A stretch of 64,000 bases of DNA from Labrenzia sp. PHM005 (GCF_006517275.1 NZ_CP041191.1:4397001-4461000), one strand, 5' to 3'. Shown: positions 1 to 9,832, numbered from the stretch's first letter. Made by a program: numbers and translations. Notes: a model not told the origin generated them from the sequence alone.

Positions 1-799
1 GAGCCGGTTCGGTTTCCCACATCGCTTCAATGGTGGCGAGTTTCATCTTCTGGTTCAAATTGGCTTCGTAGCCGCTTTCATCACCCAGTACGACCACCGA
101 CAAGGCGGAAGCAAACCCAAAGGCCGAAGCAATCGCGACGGACCGCTTGGCGATCTGCATATGCCGGCCCTGAAGCAGGTACCAGGATGAGATCCCAATC
201 ACGAACATTGCTGCGGTGACATATCCGGCCGAAACCGTATGCACAAACTTGGCTTGCGCCACCGGGTTGAACAACACATCGAAAAAGCTCGTCACTTCCA
301 TCCGCATCGTGTCGGGATTGAACATCGCGCCGACCGGGTGTTGCATCCAGCCGTTGGCGATCAGGATCCAGAGTGCGGAGAAATTGGTGCCGAGCGCCAC
401 CGCCCAGGTGGCTGCCAAATGCTGGCGTTTCGACAACTTGTCCCAGCCAAAGAAGAATAGACCGACAAAGGTCGCCTCCATGAAGAAGGCCATCAGCCCT
501 TCGATGGCGAGTGGCGCGCCAAAGACATCGCCGACATATTGGCTGAAATAAGCCCAGTTCATGCCGAACTGGAATTCCATGGTAAGCCCGGTCGCAACTC
601 CGAGCACAAAATTGATGCCAAAGAGCGTGCCCCAGAATTTGACCATCCGCTTCCAGATCTCGCGGCCGGTCATGACATAGACCGTTTCCATCGTGGCCAG
701 GAGGACAGACAGTCCAATGGTCAATGGCACAAACAAGAAGTGATAGAGAGCTGTCATGGCAAATTGCAGCCGCGACAGGTCGACGACACTGAGTTCCAT
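1..799 (-). CDS. cydA: Cytochrome bd ubiquinol oxidase subunit I (partial, C-terminus outside window)
   Basis: Subunit I of the high-affinity quinol oxidase in the inner membrane, which reduces O2 at low oxygen. Translation of the minus strand from 799 gives [20 protein letters not shown], matching the family N-terminus; His20 corresponds to the heme b595 ligand (E. coli H19) and Glu100 to the conserved E99. A KFVHTV segment further on carries the b558 ligand His. An ATG directly upstream (802) is also in frame, but an AGGGGG ribosome site sits only 2 nt from it, so 799 is preferred. About 266 codons are visible; the rest, and presumably cydB, lie left of base 1. It follows cydD-cydC in the same direction after about 150 bp, which fits one cydDCAB operon. 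No ORF call had been made here, but the reading frame is open throughout. Confidence 0.95.
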   Translation of the reverse strand, partial: MELSVVDLSRLQFAMTALYHFLFVPLTIGLSVLLATMETVYVMTGREIWKRMVKFWGTLFGINFVLGVATGLTMEFQFGMNWAYFSQYVGDVFGAPLAIEGLMAFFMEATFVGLFFFGWDKLSKRQHLAATWAVALGTNFSALWILIANGWMQHPVGAMFNPDTMRMEVTSFFDVLFNPVAQAKFVHTVSAGYVTAAMFVIGISSWYLLQGRHMQIAKRSVAIASAFGFASALSVVVLGDESGYEANLNQKMKLATIEAMWETEPA

Positions 800-953
800 C
801 ATTTCCCCCTTTTCAAGCCGGGACGGCCTGAGCACATAACGGGGATCGTGGCTTACGCTCGAGAAGAGGTCAATGCGGCAGTTTCGACGCAGGATTGCAT
901 AAGGTTACAAAAATGCAGGCGAATTTTATCCCAAAAGGGAAATAATAGCCGAC

Positions 954-2639
954 TTATTCGGCCGCCAGATCCAGTTTGCGCTGGTTGAGGAACAATACAC
1001 TGCCAGCCGATTCGAGCTCGATGCGCTTGTGGGCAATCATCAGGACGGCCGCCCGTCCGCGGAAGGAAAAAAACCGTTCCAGAACGTCAATTGTTGTGTC
1101 CGCGTCCAATCCTTCGGTCATCTCATCAAGGATGAACAAATCAGGACTGGTCAGGAAAGCGCGCGCCAAAGCAAGGCGCCTTTGCTCACCGCCCGACAGG
1201 CCGAGACCGCCCTCACCAAGCACCGTTTCCAGGCCGTCCGGGCTTTCTGAAATTCTCTGCGCAACGGCGGCTTGCGCCAATGCGATCCAAAGTTCCGTAT
1301 CCGTTGCAGCCGGATTGGCGATACGCAGATTCGCTGCGACCGTATCATTGAAGAGATGCGGCCGCTGGCTGAGAACAGTCACTTTTGAGCGCAACTCTGT
1401 TTCTGGGATACCCGAAAGATCGCGGCCATTCAGCAGGATACGCCCCTGCCCGGCGCTGCGAAGCCGTGCCCCCAGCGCTGCCACCGTGCTTTTGCCACAC
1501 CCGCTTCGTCCGGCAATCGCCAATGTTTCTTTTTCACCTATTTCGAACGACAGATTGTCCAAAACGTCCCGTTCTGCTCCGGGATAGCGGAATGAAACGG
1601 AATCGAATTTCAAAATCGCTTGGGACTGGTCGATTTCAGGTGCAAAACGCTCTTCAACCGGTGTCTTTCGTGGCGTCGCCACTGTGTCCTTCTCAAGAAG
1701 GTTGTTGGTCCGGTTTGCAGCCAACTCCATGCGCGGCAGTTTAATCAGGCCGGGAAGAATGGATCCAAAGACTTCGGGCACAGCGATGGCAGCAAGCACT
1801 AGACCGATGGCAAGGCCCGGAGAAAGGTCGGCGCTAGAAACGGCAGCAGCAACCGCGATCAACATAACGGCTACGAAGACTTGTCCGACCGCAGTGGAAA
1901 GACACGTCAGGCGAACAGACCGGCGCTCTTCAATGTCTTCAGCAGCGCCTTGCCGTGTGTCTGCGGTCACTATGGTCTCTGCCACGGGCGCCAATCCACC
2001 AAATACTGAAAGATCCCTGCGGCCGGAAACCATGTCTGTTGCGCGCAGCCGCATGGCTTCACTGGCAGCATCTGCGCGCCGGGCCGCTGTTACATCCGCA
2101 GTTCGCGCCGCAAAAACTGCAAGCCCGGCCCAGATTGCCAAGAACATCGTTCCGCTGATTGCAACGATCATCGGCATCGAAAGCCACACGGCAATCAACC
2201 CCACCGACACAACAGCAATCACCGCGAAGGGGACGACCAGCCGCAGATAGATCCCATCCAGGGCCGCAATATCGACGGTCAACCGGTTCAACAAAAGCCC
2301 GGAGCGTTGTCCCCTTGCGGACCGGTCAACCATCGCAGAGAACAGTTTGTTCCTCAGATCACTTAAGAAGCGGAAGGTCGCATCATGGGTCAGCAAGCGC
2401 TCGGCGTATCGGCCGGCTGTGCGGGAAATCGCCAACGCCCGGATCATGGCGCTCGGCACAAAGATATTCAAAAAGATGCCGGTCGCCCCGGCAATTCCGG
2501 CGACGGTGATAAACCAGCCAGCCACACCGAGGAGAAGCAGACCAGATATTGCCGGAATAAGTGCGGCCATGATGCCAAGGCAGAAGGATAGCCTGTTGTG
2601 CCGATATTGGCGGCAAATAAAGGTCCAGATGGCGGTCAT
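954..2639 (-). CDS. cydC: Thiol reductant ABC exporter subunit CydC
   Basis: Half of the heterodimeric CydDC ABC exporter, which moves glutathione/cysteine to the periplasm and is needed to assemble cytochrome bd. The N-terminal ~300 residues hold six hydrophobic segments (ABC type-1 membrane domain). The C-terminal ATPase has a Walker A GRSGCGKS, signature LSGGEQ and Walker B LFILDE. Length 561 aa is normal. The start overlaps the cydD stop in an ATGA (2636-2639), so the two are translationally coupled, and cydA follows 150 bp downstream. Family identity rests on the cydD-cydC-cydA order as well as on the sequence. Confidence 0.94.
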   Translation of the reverse strand: MTAIWTFICRQYRHNRLSFCLGIMAALIPAISGLLLLGVAGWFITVAGIAGATGIFLNIFVPSAMIRALAISRTAGRYAERLLTHDATFRFLSDLRNKLFSAMVDRSARGQRSGLLLNRLTVDIAALDGIYLRLVVPFAVIAVVSVGLIAVWLSMPMIVAISGTMFLAIWAGLAVFAARTADVTAARRADAASEAMRLRATDMVSGRRDLSVFGGLAPVAETIVTADTRQGAAEDIEERRSVRLTCLSTAVGQVFVAVMLIAVAAAVSSADLSPGLAIGLVLAAIAVPEVFGSILPGLIKLPRMELAANRTNNLLEKDTVATPRKTPVEERFAPEIDQSQAILKFDSVSFRYPGAERDVLDNLSFEIGEKETLAIAGRSGCGKSTVAALGARLRSAGQGRILLNGRDLSGIPETELRSKVTVLSQRPHLFNDTVAANLRIANPAATDTELWIALAQAAVAQRISESPDGLETVLGEGGLGLSGGEQRRLALARAFLTSPDLFILDEMTEGLDADTTIDVLERFFSFRGRAAVLMIAHKRIELESAGSVLFLNQRKLDLAAE

Positions 2640-4441
2640 ATGACTACCTCCATCACCTTGGCCCCGGCATAGCGGGCCAAATCGATCTTTTGTCCAGGCA
2701 AAGCCAAAACCGCCGGATTGTGAGTGGCGATCACAGCTGTCCGGCCTTCGCAGAGTTTCTTCAAACCGGAAATAACATCCGCGGCAGTTTCATCATCAAG
2801 GCCGGCGGTTGGCTCATCTGCCAGTAACAGAGCAGCACTCTTGCGCACTGCTGCGCGGGCCAGCGCGATCCGGCGGATTTCCCCCACCGACAGACCGAAG
2901 CCATCTTCGCCAAGCGGTGTTGCCAAACCACGCGGCAATCCGCGGACAAGTGTTTCGGCCCCGGCCAAGTGCAATGCAGCCCAAAGGTCGTCGTCGCTGA
3001 CCTTATTCTCCGGGTTGGCGCCCCGCAGCAAATTGGCTTTCAAAGAGCCGTGAAACAGCTTCGGTGCCTGACCGAGCCACATGGTGTTTTGGCGAAGCTG
3101 GTGGGCAAAATCTGGATCAAGTTTCTGACCGTTAATCCGAACCGCCCCACTGTTTGGTGCATGAAATCCGAGGATGCCATCGATCAACGTGGTTTTTCCG
3201 CTGCCGCTTGGACCAAACAAAAGCACCGTTTGGCCGGGCGCAATCTGAAGATCAAAGTCTTCATAAATCGGCCGCTCGCCATGGGAAATCGATACACTGT
3301 CAAAATGGATCGCTGGCGGTGACGAGTGGTCACCATCTTGTGTGGCAGAAGCATCCCCTGACGCCTGCCTCTCCGGCTGTGGCAAGTCTCGTGTCAGGGC
3401 CGTCAACTTTTCCTGTGCAGCCAGACCTGCCGCTCTGTCGTGATAGGCCGCAGCAAATCCGCGTAAGGGTGCAAAAAACTCAGGCGCCAGCAGCAACACA
3501 AACAAGCCGCCCCAATACGTTAGTGGTACGCCCCACGTTCCGAAGGAGATATCGCCGAGCAGCGAAAAGCCGATATAGACAGCGGCAAAGGCAATTCCGA
3601 GCGCTGAAAACAATTCCAAAACCGTCGAAGACAGAAAGGCGATTTTCAGTACATTCATCGTGCCCCGGCGAAAGCTGTCACCCGCTTTGCGCACGTTTTC
3701 TTGCGTGCGGTCCAAAGCACCAAACAACGTCAGGGTTTCCAAGCCGCGGATCCGATCCAGCAACGTACCGCTGAGCCGGGTCAATTCGTCCTGTTGATCC
3801 GCGCTCGCCTTTTTCGCCCGGATCCCAATCAGCGCCATGAACAACGGGATCAACGGGCCGCAGATCAATAGAATGATTGAGGCAATCCAGCTGATTGGCA
3901 GTACCGCCAGGACGATCACCAATGGCACGATTTTCACCCGCATCATCTGCGGCAGGTAGTTCCGGTAATAAGGCCCGAGCAGATCGACTTGTTCGGTCAA
4001 ATGCGCGGCAAAGGCGCCAGAAGACGTGAACGGCGCCGATGGTGAGACTTTTGCAGCAGCGGCCAAAAGGCTGGTCCGGGCAACGCTTTGAACGGTGCGC
4101 GCGGCGCGGCGCGCCATATTCATAGCAAAAGACTGAAGACCAACGCGCAAAAGGGCGAGCATCACCACGCCAACCGCAGCTGCAAAAACAGGCATCAAAG
4201 CACCTGTTGAATCAAGCGGTTTGCTGCTGAGCAAAAATGGCTCAAGCATCGATGCAGCGGCATATGCGATCAGCGCGGCTTGTGGAATCCAAAAAAGATC
4301 CGCAATTGCCAGGAGCCGTCCGGCCCGGCGCAATTGAGATGCCTCGTCTGGCCCTGGAACTCCAATCGGCGCCTGCGCCCCCTCTTCCGGTCTATATTCA
4401 GCGCCGGACGCCGCGGTCCTTTTGGTATTACGTCGTTTCAT
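2636..4441 (-). CDS. cydD: Thiol reductant ABC exporter subunit CydD
   Basis: Partner half-transporter of CydC. Residues ~40-330 form the six-helix membrane domain. The nucleotide-binding domain follows with Walker A GPSGSGKT, a slightly degenerate signature LSVGE, Walker B LLLADE and the switch His in ATHNPA. The N-terminal ~35 residues are charged and poorly conserved. A TTG (4444) and an ATG (4441) are adjacent; I take the ATG, although neither has a clear ribosome site. First gene of the apparent cydDCA operon. I looked for an FNR-type box upstream (4445-4772) and saw no convincing one. That ~330 bp upstream stretch otherwise holds only the mmsA terminator. Confidence 0.93.
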   Translation of the reverse strand: MKRRNTKRTAASGAEYRPEEGAQAPIGVPGPDEASQLRRAGRLLAIADLFWIPQAALIAYAAASMLEPFLLSSKPLDSTGALMPVFAAAVGVVMLALLRVGLQSFAMNMARRAARTVQSVARTSLLAAAAKVSPSAPFTSSGAFAAHLTEQVDLLGPYYRNYLPQMMRVKIVPLVIVLAVLPISWIASIILLICGPLIPLFMALIGIRAKKASADQQDELTRLSGTLLDRIRGLETLTLFGALDRTQENVRKAGDSFRRGTMNVLKIAFLSSTVLELFSALGIAFAAVYIGFSLLGDISFGTWGVPLTYWGGLFVLLLAPEFFAPLRGFAAAYHDRAAGLAAQEKLTALTRDLPQPERQASGDASATQDGDHSSPPAIHFDSVSISHGERPIYEDFDLQIAPGQTVLLFGPSGSGKTTLIDGILGFHAPNSGAVRINGQKLDPDFAHQLRQNTMWLGQAPKLFHGSLKANLLRGANPENKVSDDDLWAALHLAGAETLVRGLPRGLATPLGEDGFGLSVGEIRRIALARAAVRKSAALLLADEPTAGLDDETAADVISGLKKLCEGRTAVIATHNPAVLALPGQKIDLARYAGAKVMEVVI

Positions 4442-4772
4442 CAAAAGCTAATTGCCGCGCTCCCACCGCGAAATTATTGAGGCGTTTTGTGTTCCGTCCT
4501 AGCCTCAATATCCGTCCACTTCAGTCTTACACCCGGTTTTTTTCGTTTTCCATCAACCACCGTTGTTTGCAACCGTTTTTTCAAAGGTGTTTCCGGTGAG
4601 TTCTACCCAAGAAAGACCGTCAAACTGGCTCCGATACGAAAACGGGAAAACCGTTAGAGTGTTTATCCAATCGATACGGACAAAAGAAAATGACCTTCGT
4701 CAATTCCCGGTCCGCGCCCAAAACAAATTTTGTTGGCTGTGTTGAAGGGCAAAATATTTCTCAAACACAAAC

Positions 4773-4804
4773 GAAACGGGCGGACCAATCGGCCCGCCCG
4801 TTTA
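4773..4804 (-). terminator. Rho-independent terminator of mmsA
   Basis: AAACGGGCGG on the left arm pairs with CCGCCCGTTT on the right arm around a short loop, with flanking A and T runs. It lies 22 bp past the mmsA stop on the minus strand and separates mmsA from cydD. Confidence 0.85.
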
Positions 4805-4825
4805 AAGTACTTTCCAGATGAAGGA

Positions 4826-6325
4826 TTACTTCATCGTCGGAATGGAGAACTCCGCGCCCTGCCGGATGCCCGACGGCCAGCGCGACGTGACCGTTTTTGT
4901 CCGTGTGTAGAACTTGAACGCATCCGGGCCGTGCTGGTTCAGATCGCCGAAGCCGGATTTTTTCCAGCCGCCGAAGGTGTGATAGGCCAGCGGCACAGGG
5001 ATCGGCACGTTGATGCCAACCATGCCGATGTTGATCCGGTTGGCAAAGTCACGTGCGGTATCACCGTCGCGGGTGAAGATCGCGGTGCCGTTGCCGTACT
5101 CGTGGTCCATGGCAAGGCCAATGGCTTCCTCGTAGGTCTTGGCGCGTACGGTTGAAAGAACCGGACCGAAAATCTCGGTCTTGTAGATGTCCATATCCTT
5201 GGTGACATGGTCAAACAGGTGCGGGCCAACGAAGAAACCGTTCTCATAACCCTGCAGTTTGAAGTCCCGGTTGTCGACAACCAGCTTCGCGCCCTGATCG
5301 ACACCCGTGTTGATCAGGCGCAGGATGTTTTCTTGAGCCGCCTTGGTCACGACTGGGCCGAAGTCGACATCGTCGCCGGCAGTCCAAGGACCAACTTTGA
5401 GCGCTTCAACACGCGGAACCAGTTTTTCGACCAGGCGATCGGCAGTTTCTTCGCCAACCGGAACGGCAACGGAGATCGCCATGCAGCGCTCACCAGCTGC
5501 GCCGAAACCAGCGCCAACCAGCGCGTCTGCTGCCTGATCCAGGTCGGCATCCGGCATGATGATCATGTGGTTCTTCGCGCCGCCGAAGCACTGCGCCCGC
5601 TTCCCGTTCTCAGCAGCCCGGTGGTAGATGTAATGCGCGATCGGCGTGGAGCCGACAAAACCAACGGCCTGGATGGTGGGGTTGTCGAGGATCGCGTCGA
5701 CGGATTCCTTGTCGCCGTTGACAACGTTCAGGACGCCGTCCGGCAGACCAGCTTCTTTCAAGAGTTCAGCCAGCATGAGCGGAACGGACGGATCACGCTC
5801 GGACGGTTTCATGATCATGGCGTTACCGGCAACAAGCGCCGGACCCATTTTCCAAAGCGGGATCATGGCCGGGAAGTTGAACGGCGTGATACCGGCAACA
5901 ACACCAAGCGGCTGGCGCATGGAGTACATGTCGATGCCCGGGCCGGCACTGTCGGTGAATTCACCTTTGAGGAGATGCGGCGCACCAGTGCAAAATTCGA
6001 TCACTTCCAGACCGCGCTGCACGTCGCCCTTGGCGTCAACAAAGGTCTTGCCGTGTTCGGACGACAGCTTTTCCGCCAGCTTGTCCATGTCGCGGTTGAT
6101 GAGGTCGACGAACTTCATCATCACGCGGGCGCGCTTTTGCGGGTTCTGCGCAGCCCAGGCCGGCTGTGCGGCAGCAGCGTTTGCAACGGCAGCTTCCATC
6201 TCCGCAGTTGTTGCCAGTGCGACTTGCGCCTGCACTTCACCGGTGGCCGGGTTGAAGACGTCTGCGTAACGGCCGGAGGTGCCTTCGACACGCTTGCCGC
6301 CAATAAAATGACCGATCTTTTCCAT
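4826..6325 (-). CDS. mmsA: CoA-acylating methylmalonate-semialdehyde dehydrogenase
   Basis: Converts methylmalonate semialdehyde (valine, thymine or myo-inositol catabolism) or malonate semialdehyde to propionyl-CoA or acetyl-CoA with NAD+. The aldehyde dehydrogenase fold is complete: NAD-binding segment TPFNFPAMIPLW, GFVGSTPIA, and the catalytic Cys in GAAGERCMA. The usual general-base Glu of aldehyde dehydrogenases is absent: the motif reads FGGAKNHM, which is diagnostic for the CoA-dependent MmsA subfamily. I choose the ATG at 6325 (MEKIGHFIGG, 499 aa) because GGGAG lies 9 nt upstream; an ATG 15 nt earlier lacks a site. Divergent from a LysR gene that may control it. Confidence 0.95.
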   Translation of the reverse strand: MEKIGHFIGGKRVEGTSGRYADVFNPATGEVQAQVALATTAEMEAAVANAAAAQPAWAAQNPQKRARVMMKFVDLINRDMDKLAEKLSSEHGKTFVDAKGDVQRGLEVIEFCTGAPHLLKGEFTDSAGPGIDMYSMRQPLGVVAGITPFNFPAMIPLWKMGPALVAGNAMIMKPSERDPSVPLMLAELLKEAGLPDGVLNVVNGDKESVDAILDNPTIQAVGFVGSTPIAHYIYHRAAENGKRAQCFGGAKNHMIIMPDADLDQAADALVGAGFGAAGERCMAISVAVPVGEETADRLVEKLVPRVEALKVGPWTAGDDVDFGPVVTKAAQENILRLINTGVDQGAKLVVDNRDFKLQGYENGFFVGPHLFDHVTKDMDIYKTEIFGPVLSTVRAKTYEEAIGLAMDHEYGNGTAIFTRDGDTARDFANRINIGMVGINVPIPVPLAYHTFGGWKKSGFGDLNQHGPDAFKFYTRTKTVTSRWPSGIRQGAEFSIPTMK

Positions 6326-6491
6326 TTGCGTTTCTCCCATGAAGTCCGATCGACTTGCCGCGCAGCTGAACGCCCCGCGTTGATCATGAACCTGTTGTCG
6401 CTTTTATTTTTGCAACATACAAGACGAGATAACCCGTATCCGTTGTGCGTTTTTTATAGTTATGTTACCCAATCCGACAACACATTATCAT

Positions 6492-6604
6492 TTGTCATCC
6501 CGGACGCAGCAAAGCGAAGATCCGGGATCCAGTATGCCGCAGCCCCAGTCTACGTTCTGCAGACTCATTTGATTACTGGATCCCTGCATGCGCAGGGATG
6601 ACAA
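6492..6604. repeat. Cloverleaf-like dispersed intergenic repeat, copy 1
   Basis: Ends are a perfect 10-bp inverted repeat (TTGTCATCCC / GGGATGACAA). Inside, ATCCCGGA pairs with TCCGGGAT (first hairpin), ATCCCTGC pairs with GCAGGGAT (second hairpin), and GGGATCCAGTA pairs with TACTGGATCCC across the middle. Two further copies with the same plan are at 14025-14106 and 52029-52132. It fills the mmsA-LysR gap and its right end overlaps the longest possible LysR start codon. Confidence 0.85.
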
Positions 6605-6609
6605 CAAAC

Positions 6610-7506
6610 ATGAGGTGGCGGAATTTGAATTGGGACGACATCCGCATCTTTCTAGCCATTGCTCGCACGGGACAGATCCTCGCTGCCGGCAAGAGGCTGG
6701 GATTGAACCATGCAACTGTTGCCCGGCGGTTGACAGCGCTTGAGGACAGCCTGGGCAAACGGCTGTTCGACCGCTCCACTTCCGGCTGCGTTTTGACCGA
6801 TGCCGGCAGCCGGTTCTTCGAACGCGCGGAAGCAATCGAAGCTGAAGCGCTCGCTGCCGAAGCAGATCTTGGTGGCGACACCCCGGAAATCACTGGAACC
6901 GTGCGCATTGGTGCCCCAGACGGGTTTGGCGTTGCTTATCTCGCCCCCCGCCTTGGGCTTTTGACACACCAGCACCCAGGTTTGACGGCTCAGCTTGTGC
7001 CCGTCTCCCGCTCGTTTTCCCTCTCCCGGCGCGAAGCAGACATTGCAGTCACCATCGACCGGCCCGAAACCGGGCGGTTGATCGCGGGCAAACTGGTCGA
7101 TTACGCGCTCGGTCTTTATGCGTCCAAGACCTACCTGACAGAGCGCGGCACGCCTAAAGTTCCAAGCGATTTAAGCGCGCACGACCTTATCGGCTATGTG
7201 GAAGACCTGCTCTATTCTGCATCCCTAAATTACGGAACGGAGTTTTTCAAAGGCTGGTCAGCCCGCTATGAGATTGCGTCGGCCCTTGGTCAAACTGAAG
7301 CCGTCCGGGCGGGAGCTGGGATCGGCATCCTGCACGATTTTATCGCGCGCGCGGACCCGAACCTGGTTCCCGTGTTGCCGGACATGAAATTGAAGCGAGC
7401 TTATTGGATGGTGACGCACGAAAGTTCCCGCCCCTTGCGGCACGTGGCTGCCGTTCAGGACTTTTTGCGTGATCAGGTTGCGCGAGACAGAGCAACTTTT
7501 GGGTAG
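6610..7506 (+). CDS. LysR-family transcriptional regulator
   Basis: N-terminal winged helix (WDDIRIFLAIARTGQ, then LNHATVARRLTALEDSLGKRLFDR) followed by a periplasmic-binding-type effector domain (from about residue 90). Divergent from mmsA, so control of mmsA by a semialdehyde or acid inducer is a reasonable inference, not shown. The start is uncertain: ATG 6598 lies inside the repeat element, ATG 6610 has AGGGA 11 nt upstream, and TTG 6625 (giving xNWDDIRIF, the usual family N-terminus) has GAGG 9 nt upstream. About 293-302 aa whichever is used. Confidence 0.88.
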   Translation: MRWRNLNWDDIRIFLAIARTGQILAAGKRLGLNHATVARRLTALEDSLGKRLFDRSTSGCVLTDAGSRFFERAEAIEAEALAAEADLGGDTPEITGTVRIGAPDGFGVAYLAPRLGLLTHQHPGLTAQLVPVSRSFSLSRREADIAVTIDRPETGRLIAGKLVDYALGLYASKTYLTERGTPKVPSDLSAHDLIGYVEDLLYSASLNYGTEFFKGWSARYEIASALGQTEAVRAGAGIGILHDFIARADPNLVPVLPDMKLKRAYWMVTHESSRPLRHVAAVQDFLRDQVARDRATFG

Positions 7507-7615
7507 GTCCGGTTTAAATTGATCTGAGCAGCGCCTGTGCCCGGAACACCAAATTATGATTCAGAAAGAGAACAGGAAATCCGGTAAGATTTGCCATTAA
7601 CAGGGAGGAAGTATC

Positions 7616-8230
7616 ATGCCGCTTGCCCGTTTATGCCGTGCTGTCATCCTTTGTTTGATCATGACCACAGCGCCCGCACTCGCGAGCGACCAATTGCCAG
7701 AGCCGGAACTCGGCGACAACGGACTGCACATTCAGCCCTGGTTTCACGAAGGTTTTCTGGAACTGGCCGATGACTTGGCTGAGGCGGCAGACAACGGAAA
7801 AGATCTTTTGATCCTCATCGAACAGGCAGGCTGCCCCTATTGCCGGGAGTTGCACGAAGTGAACCTGCGCATTCCGCGGATTACAGACTACTTGAATGAG
7901 AAGTTTCTGGTCGTCCAGCTCGATATGCGCGGCTCACGGGAAGTCGTCGATTTCGACGGAACAGCAATGGAAGAGCGGGCGCTGGTGCGCAAATGGGCCG
8001 TCAACTTCACCCCGACAATGATGTTCGTGCCGAAGGAAGCGCTGGACAGCACCGGAACCGCAAAAGACCGGACAGTGATGACGATGCCGGGCTATTTCAA
8101 GCCCTTCCACTTCGACACGATGTTGCATTTCATCGCATCCGATTCCTATGCCGGAGGCGATTTTCAGCGGTATCTGGATGAACGGGCACAGACACTCCGT
8201 GCAGCGGGGGAAAAGGTCGACATCTGGTAA
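7616..8230 (+). CDS. Secreted thioredoxin-fold protein (SoxW-like)
   Basis: A hydrophobic signal segment (residues ~5-23, ALA-S cleavage type) is followed by a thioredoxin fold with the redox motif C73-P-Y-C76 and the cis-Pro region NFTPTMMF. These features place it in the periplasm as a thiol-disulfide protein; COG2143/SoxW-like proteins of this size (204 aa) keep sulfur-oxidising or other exported enzymes reduced. GGGAGG lies 9 nt before the ATG. No sox genes are in view, so its client is unknown. It is convergent with thiE and probably transcribed alone. Confidence 0.85.
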   Translation: MPLARLCRAVILCLIMTTAPALASDQLPEPELGDNGLHIQPWFHEGFLELADDLAEAADNGKDLLILIEQAGCPYCRELHEVNLRIPRITDYLNEKFLVVQLDMRGSREVVDFDGTAMEERALVRKWAVNFTPTMMFVPKEALDSTGTAKDRTVMTMPGYFKPFHFDTMLHFIASDSYAGGDFQRYLDERAQTLRAAGEKVDIW

Positions 8231-8255
8231 CCCCCGCTCCGTAATTTGACCTGAG

Positions 8256-8861
8256 TTACCGCCACGTCTCGGTCGCCGCGATCCACTCGCGTGTCCGGCC
8301 TTCCGGGTCAGCACTCAAGGTGATGTCGGTGACAACCGCGGCCATGTCAGCGCCATGCTCAAAGACGCCTGGAACGCGCTCCACATTCAGCCCGCCAATG
8401 GCAACCAGCGGCAGGTCGCCGACCTGTTTCTTCCAGCGTGTGATCTTCTCCAGCCCCTGCGGCCGCCATTTCATCTTCTTCAAAATGGTCGGATAGACCG
8501 GGCCCAGCGCGACATAATCAGGGTTCACCGAAAGCGCTGTGTCCAGTTCATCGCCGTCGTGGGTTGACACACCCAGTTTCAGCCCCGCCTTGCGGATTTC
8601 ATTCACGTCGGCGTCCGCCAGATCTTCTTGCCCGAGGTGCACATAGTCACAGCCTTCGGAAATGGCGAGCTGCCAATAATCGTTCACGATCAATTGGCAG
8701 CCGTGTTTTTCACACACGGCCTTGGAGGCTTGGATCTGCCGGACAATGTCCGTCTCCGACTGATCCTTGATGCGCAGCTGCACCAGTTTCACGCCAACCG
8801 GCACCAGCCTTTCGATCCAATCTGAACTGTCAACGATGAGGTAAAAAGGGTCGAGCTTCAT
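8256..8861 (-). CDS. thiE: Thiamine phosphate synthase
   Basis: Joins hydroxymethylpyrimidine diphosphate to carboxythiazole phosphate, giving thiamine monophosphate. The TIM-barrel motifs are visible: VQLRIKD near residue 30, [10 protein letters not shown] and the HLGQEDL stretch (diphosphate and Mg2+ binding), and the phosphate-binding ALGPVYPT and AIGGLN turns. 201 aa is normal. Last gene of the operon; its ATG overlaps the thiG stop (ATGA at 8858-8861). Confidence 0.94.
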   Translation of the reverse strand: MKLDPFYLIVDSSDWIERLVPVGVKLVQLRIKDQSETDIVRQIQASKAVCEKHGCQLIVNDYWQLAISEGCDYVHLGQEDLADADVNEIRKAGLKLGVSTHDGDELDTALSVNPDYVALGPVYPTILKKMKWRPQGLEKITRWKKQVGDLPLVAIGGLNVERVPGVFEHGADMAAVVTDITLSADPEGRTREWIAATETWR

Positions 8862-9631
8862 TCAAAAACCGCCATGCCTATGACTGGAGTGGAGGGAACC
8901 GCCATATCGCGCGGCGCTAAAGGTTGGGCCTTATAAGCTGTTCGCCCGGCAGAAACAGCCTCACCAAAGGCTTTTGCCATGGCCACCGGATCACCGGCCT
9001 TGGCAACGGCTGTGTTTAAAAGCACCGCGTCAAAGCCGTATTCCATGACCTCCATCGCATGCGACGGGCGCCCCAAACCAGCATCAACCACCAGCGGAAC
9101 ATCCGGGAAATGCGCCCTATACGCTTTCAGAGCTTCCGGATCGACAGGGCCGCGCGCAGAGCCAATCGGTGCGCACCAGGGCATCAGAACTTCACAGCCG
9201 GCGTCCAGCAACTTTTCTCCGACCATCAGATCCGCTGTTGTGTAGGGAAAGACCTTGAAACCATCTTCGCAGAGGATCTTTGCAGCTTCCACGAGCCCAA
9301 AGACATCCGGCTGCAGGCTGTCGTGATGACCGATCACTTCCAGCTTGACCCAATCGGTGCCGAACACTTCCCGGGCCATTTTTGCCGTGGTGACGGCTTC
9401 CTTGACCGTATGGCATCCGGCCGTATTCGGCAGTACTTTGACGTTCAATTCCCGGATCAGATCCCAGAACCCGCCCCTTCCAGCACCTGATGCCATTTCC
9501 CGCCGCAGAGAAACCGTCACGATCTCCGTGCCGGACGCTTTGACCGCGTCGGCAAGACATTGAGGAGATGGATATTGCGCAGTTCCCAAAAGAATCCGGG
9601 ATTGCACTTCTTCGCCATAAAACGAAACCAC
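8858..9631 (-). CDS. thiG: Thiazole synthase
   Basis: Builds the thiazole phosphate ring from deoxyxylulose phosphate, dehydroglycine and ThiS thiocarboxylate. The Schiff-base Lys lies in WVKLEVIGH; the phosphate-binding [14 protein letters not shown] and [13 protein letters not shown] segments are typical. I take a GTG start at 9631 with GGAGG 7 nt upstream, only 3 bp past the thiS stop, so coupled translation is likely. Its glycine-derived imine would come from ThiO encoded upstream. Confidence 0.95.
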   Translation of the reverse strand: MVSFYGEEVQSRILLGTAQYPSPQCLADAVKASGTEIVTVSLRREMASGAGRGGFWDLIRELNVKVLPNTAGCHTVKEAVTTAKMAREVFGTDWVKLEVIGHHDSLQPDVFGLVEAAKILCEDGFKVFPYTTADLMVGEKLLDAGCEVLMPWCAPIGSARGPVDPEALKAYRAHFPDVPLVVDAGLGRPSHAMEVMEYGFDAVLLNTAVAKAGDPVAMAKAFGEAVSAGRTAYKAQPLAPRDMAVPSTPVIGMAVFE

Positions 9632-9634
9632 CGG

Positions 9635-9832
9635 TCAGCCTCCTTGGCGCGGAGACAGGATCTCGATCTTGTCCCCCTCGTTTAAAACGCAGTCCGCCCG
9701 CTCTTCGGCCGGGACAAAATCGCTGTTGAGCGCTGTTGCCAAAAACTCCGGCTCAAAGCCAAGCTCGGCGAGCAGTGCATCCAGCGTTTTGGCGGAGACC
9801 GTCTGGTCTTCGCCGTTGACGGTGAGGTTCAT
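9635..9832 (-). CDS. thiS: Sulfur carrier protein ThiS
   Basis: 65-aa ubiquitin-like protein ending in the Gly-Gly that is adenylated and thiocarboxylated to deliver sulfur to ThiG. N-terminal MNLTVNGEDQ and the final PRQGG match the family. The start overlaps the thiO stop in ATGA (9829-9832). Confidence 0.94.
   Translation of the reverse strand: MNLTVNGEDQTVSAKTLDALLAELGFEPEFLATALNSDFVPAEERADCVLNEGDKIEILSPRQGG

Noticed and set aside
3154..3774. 206-aa plus-strand ORF inside cydD
   Set aside because: Antisense of conserved CydD sequence, low-complexity basic residues, no ribosome site.
4445..4772. Possible FNR/Anr box upstream of cydD
   Set aside because: Only one half of TTGAT-N4-ATCAA could be found, which is not enough to call.
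5207..6601. 464-aa plus-strand ORF opposite mmsA
   Set aside because: Shadow frame of a GC-rich gene. mmsA has a full conserved family match, while this translation has none and runs through the intergenic repeat.
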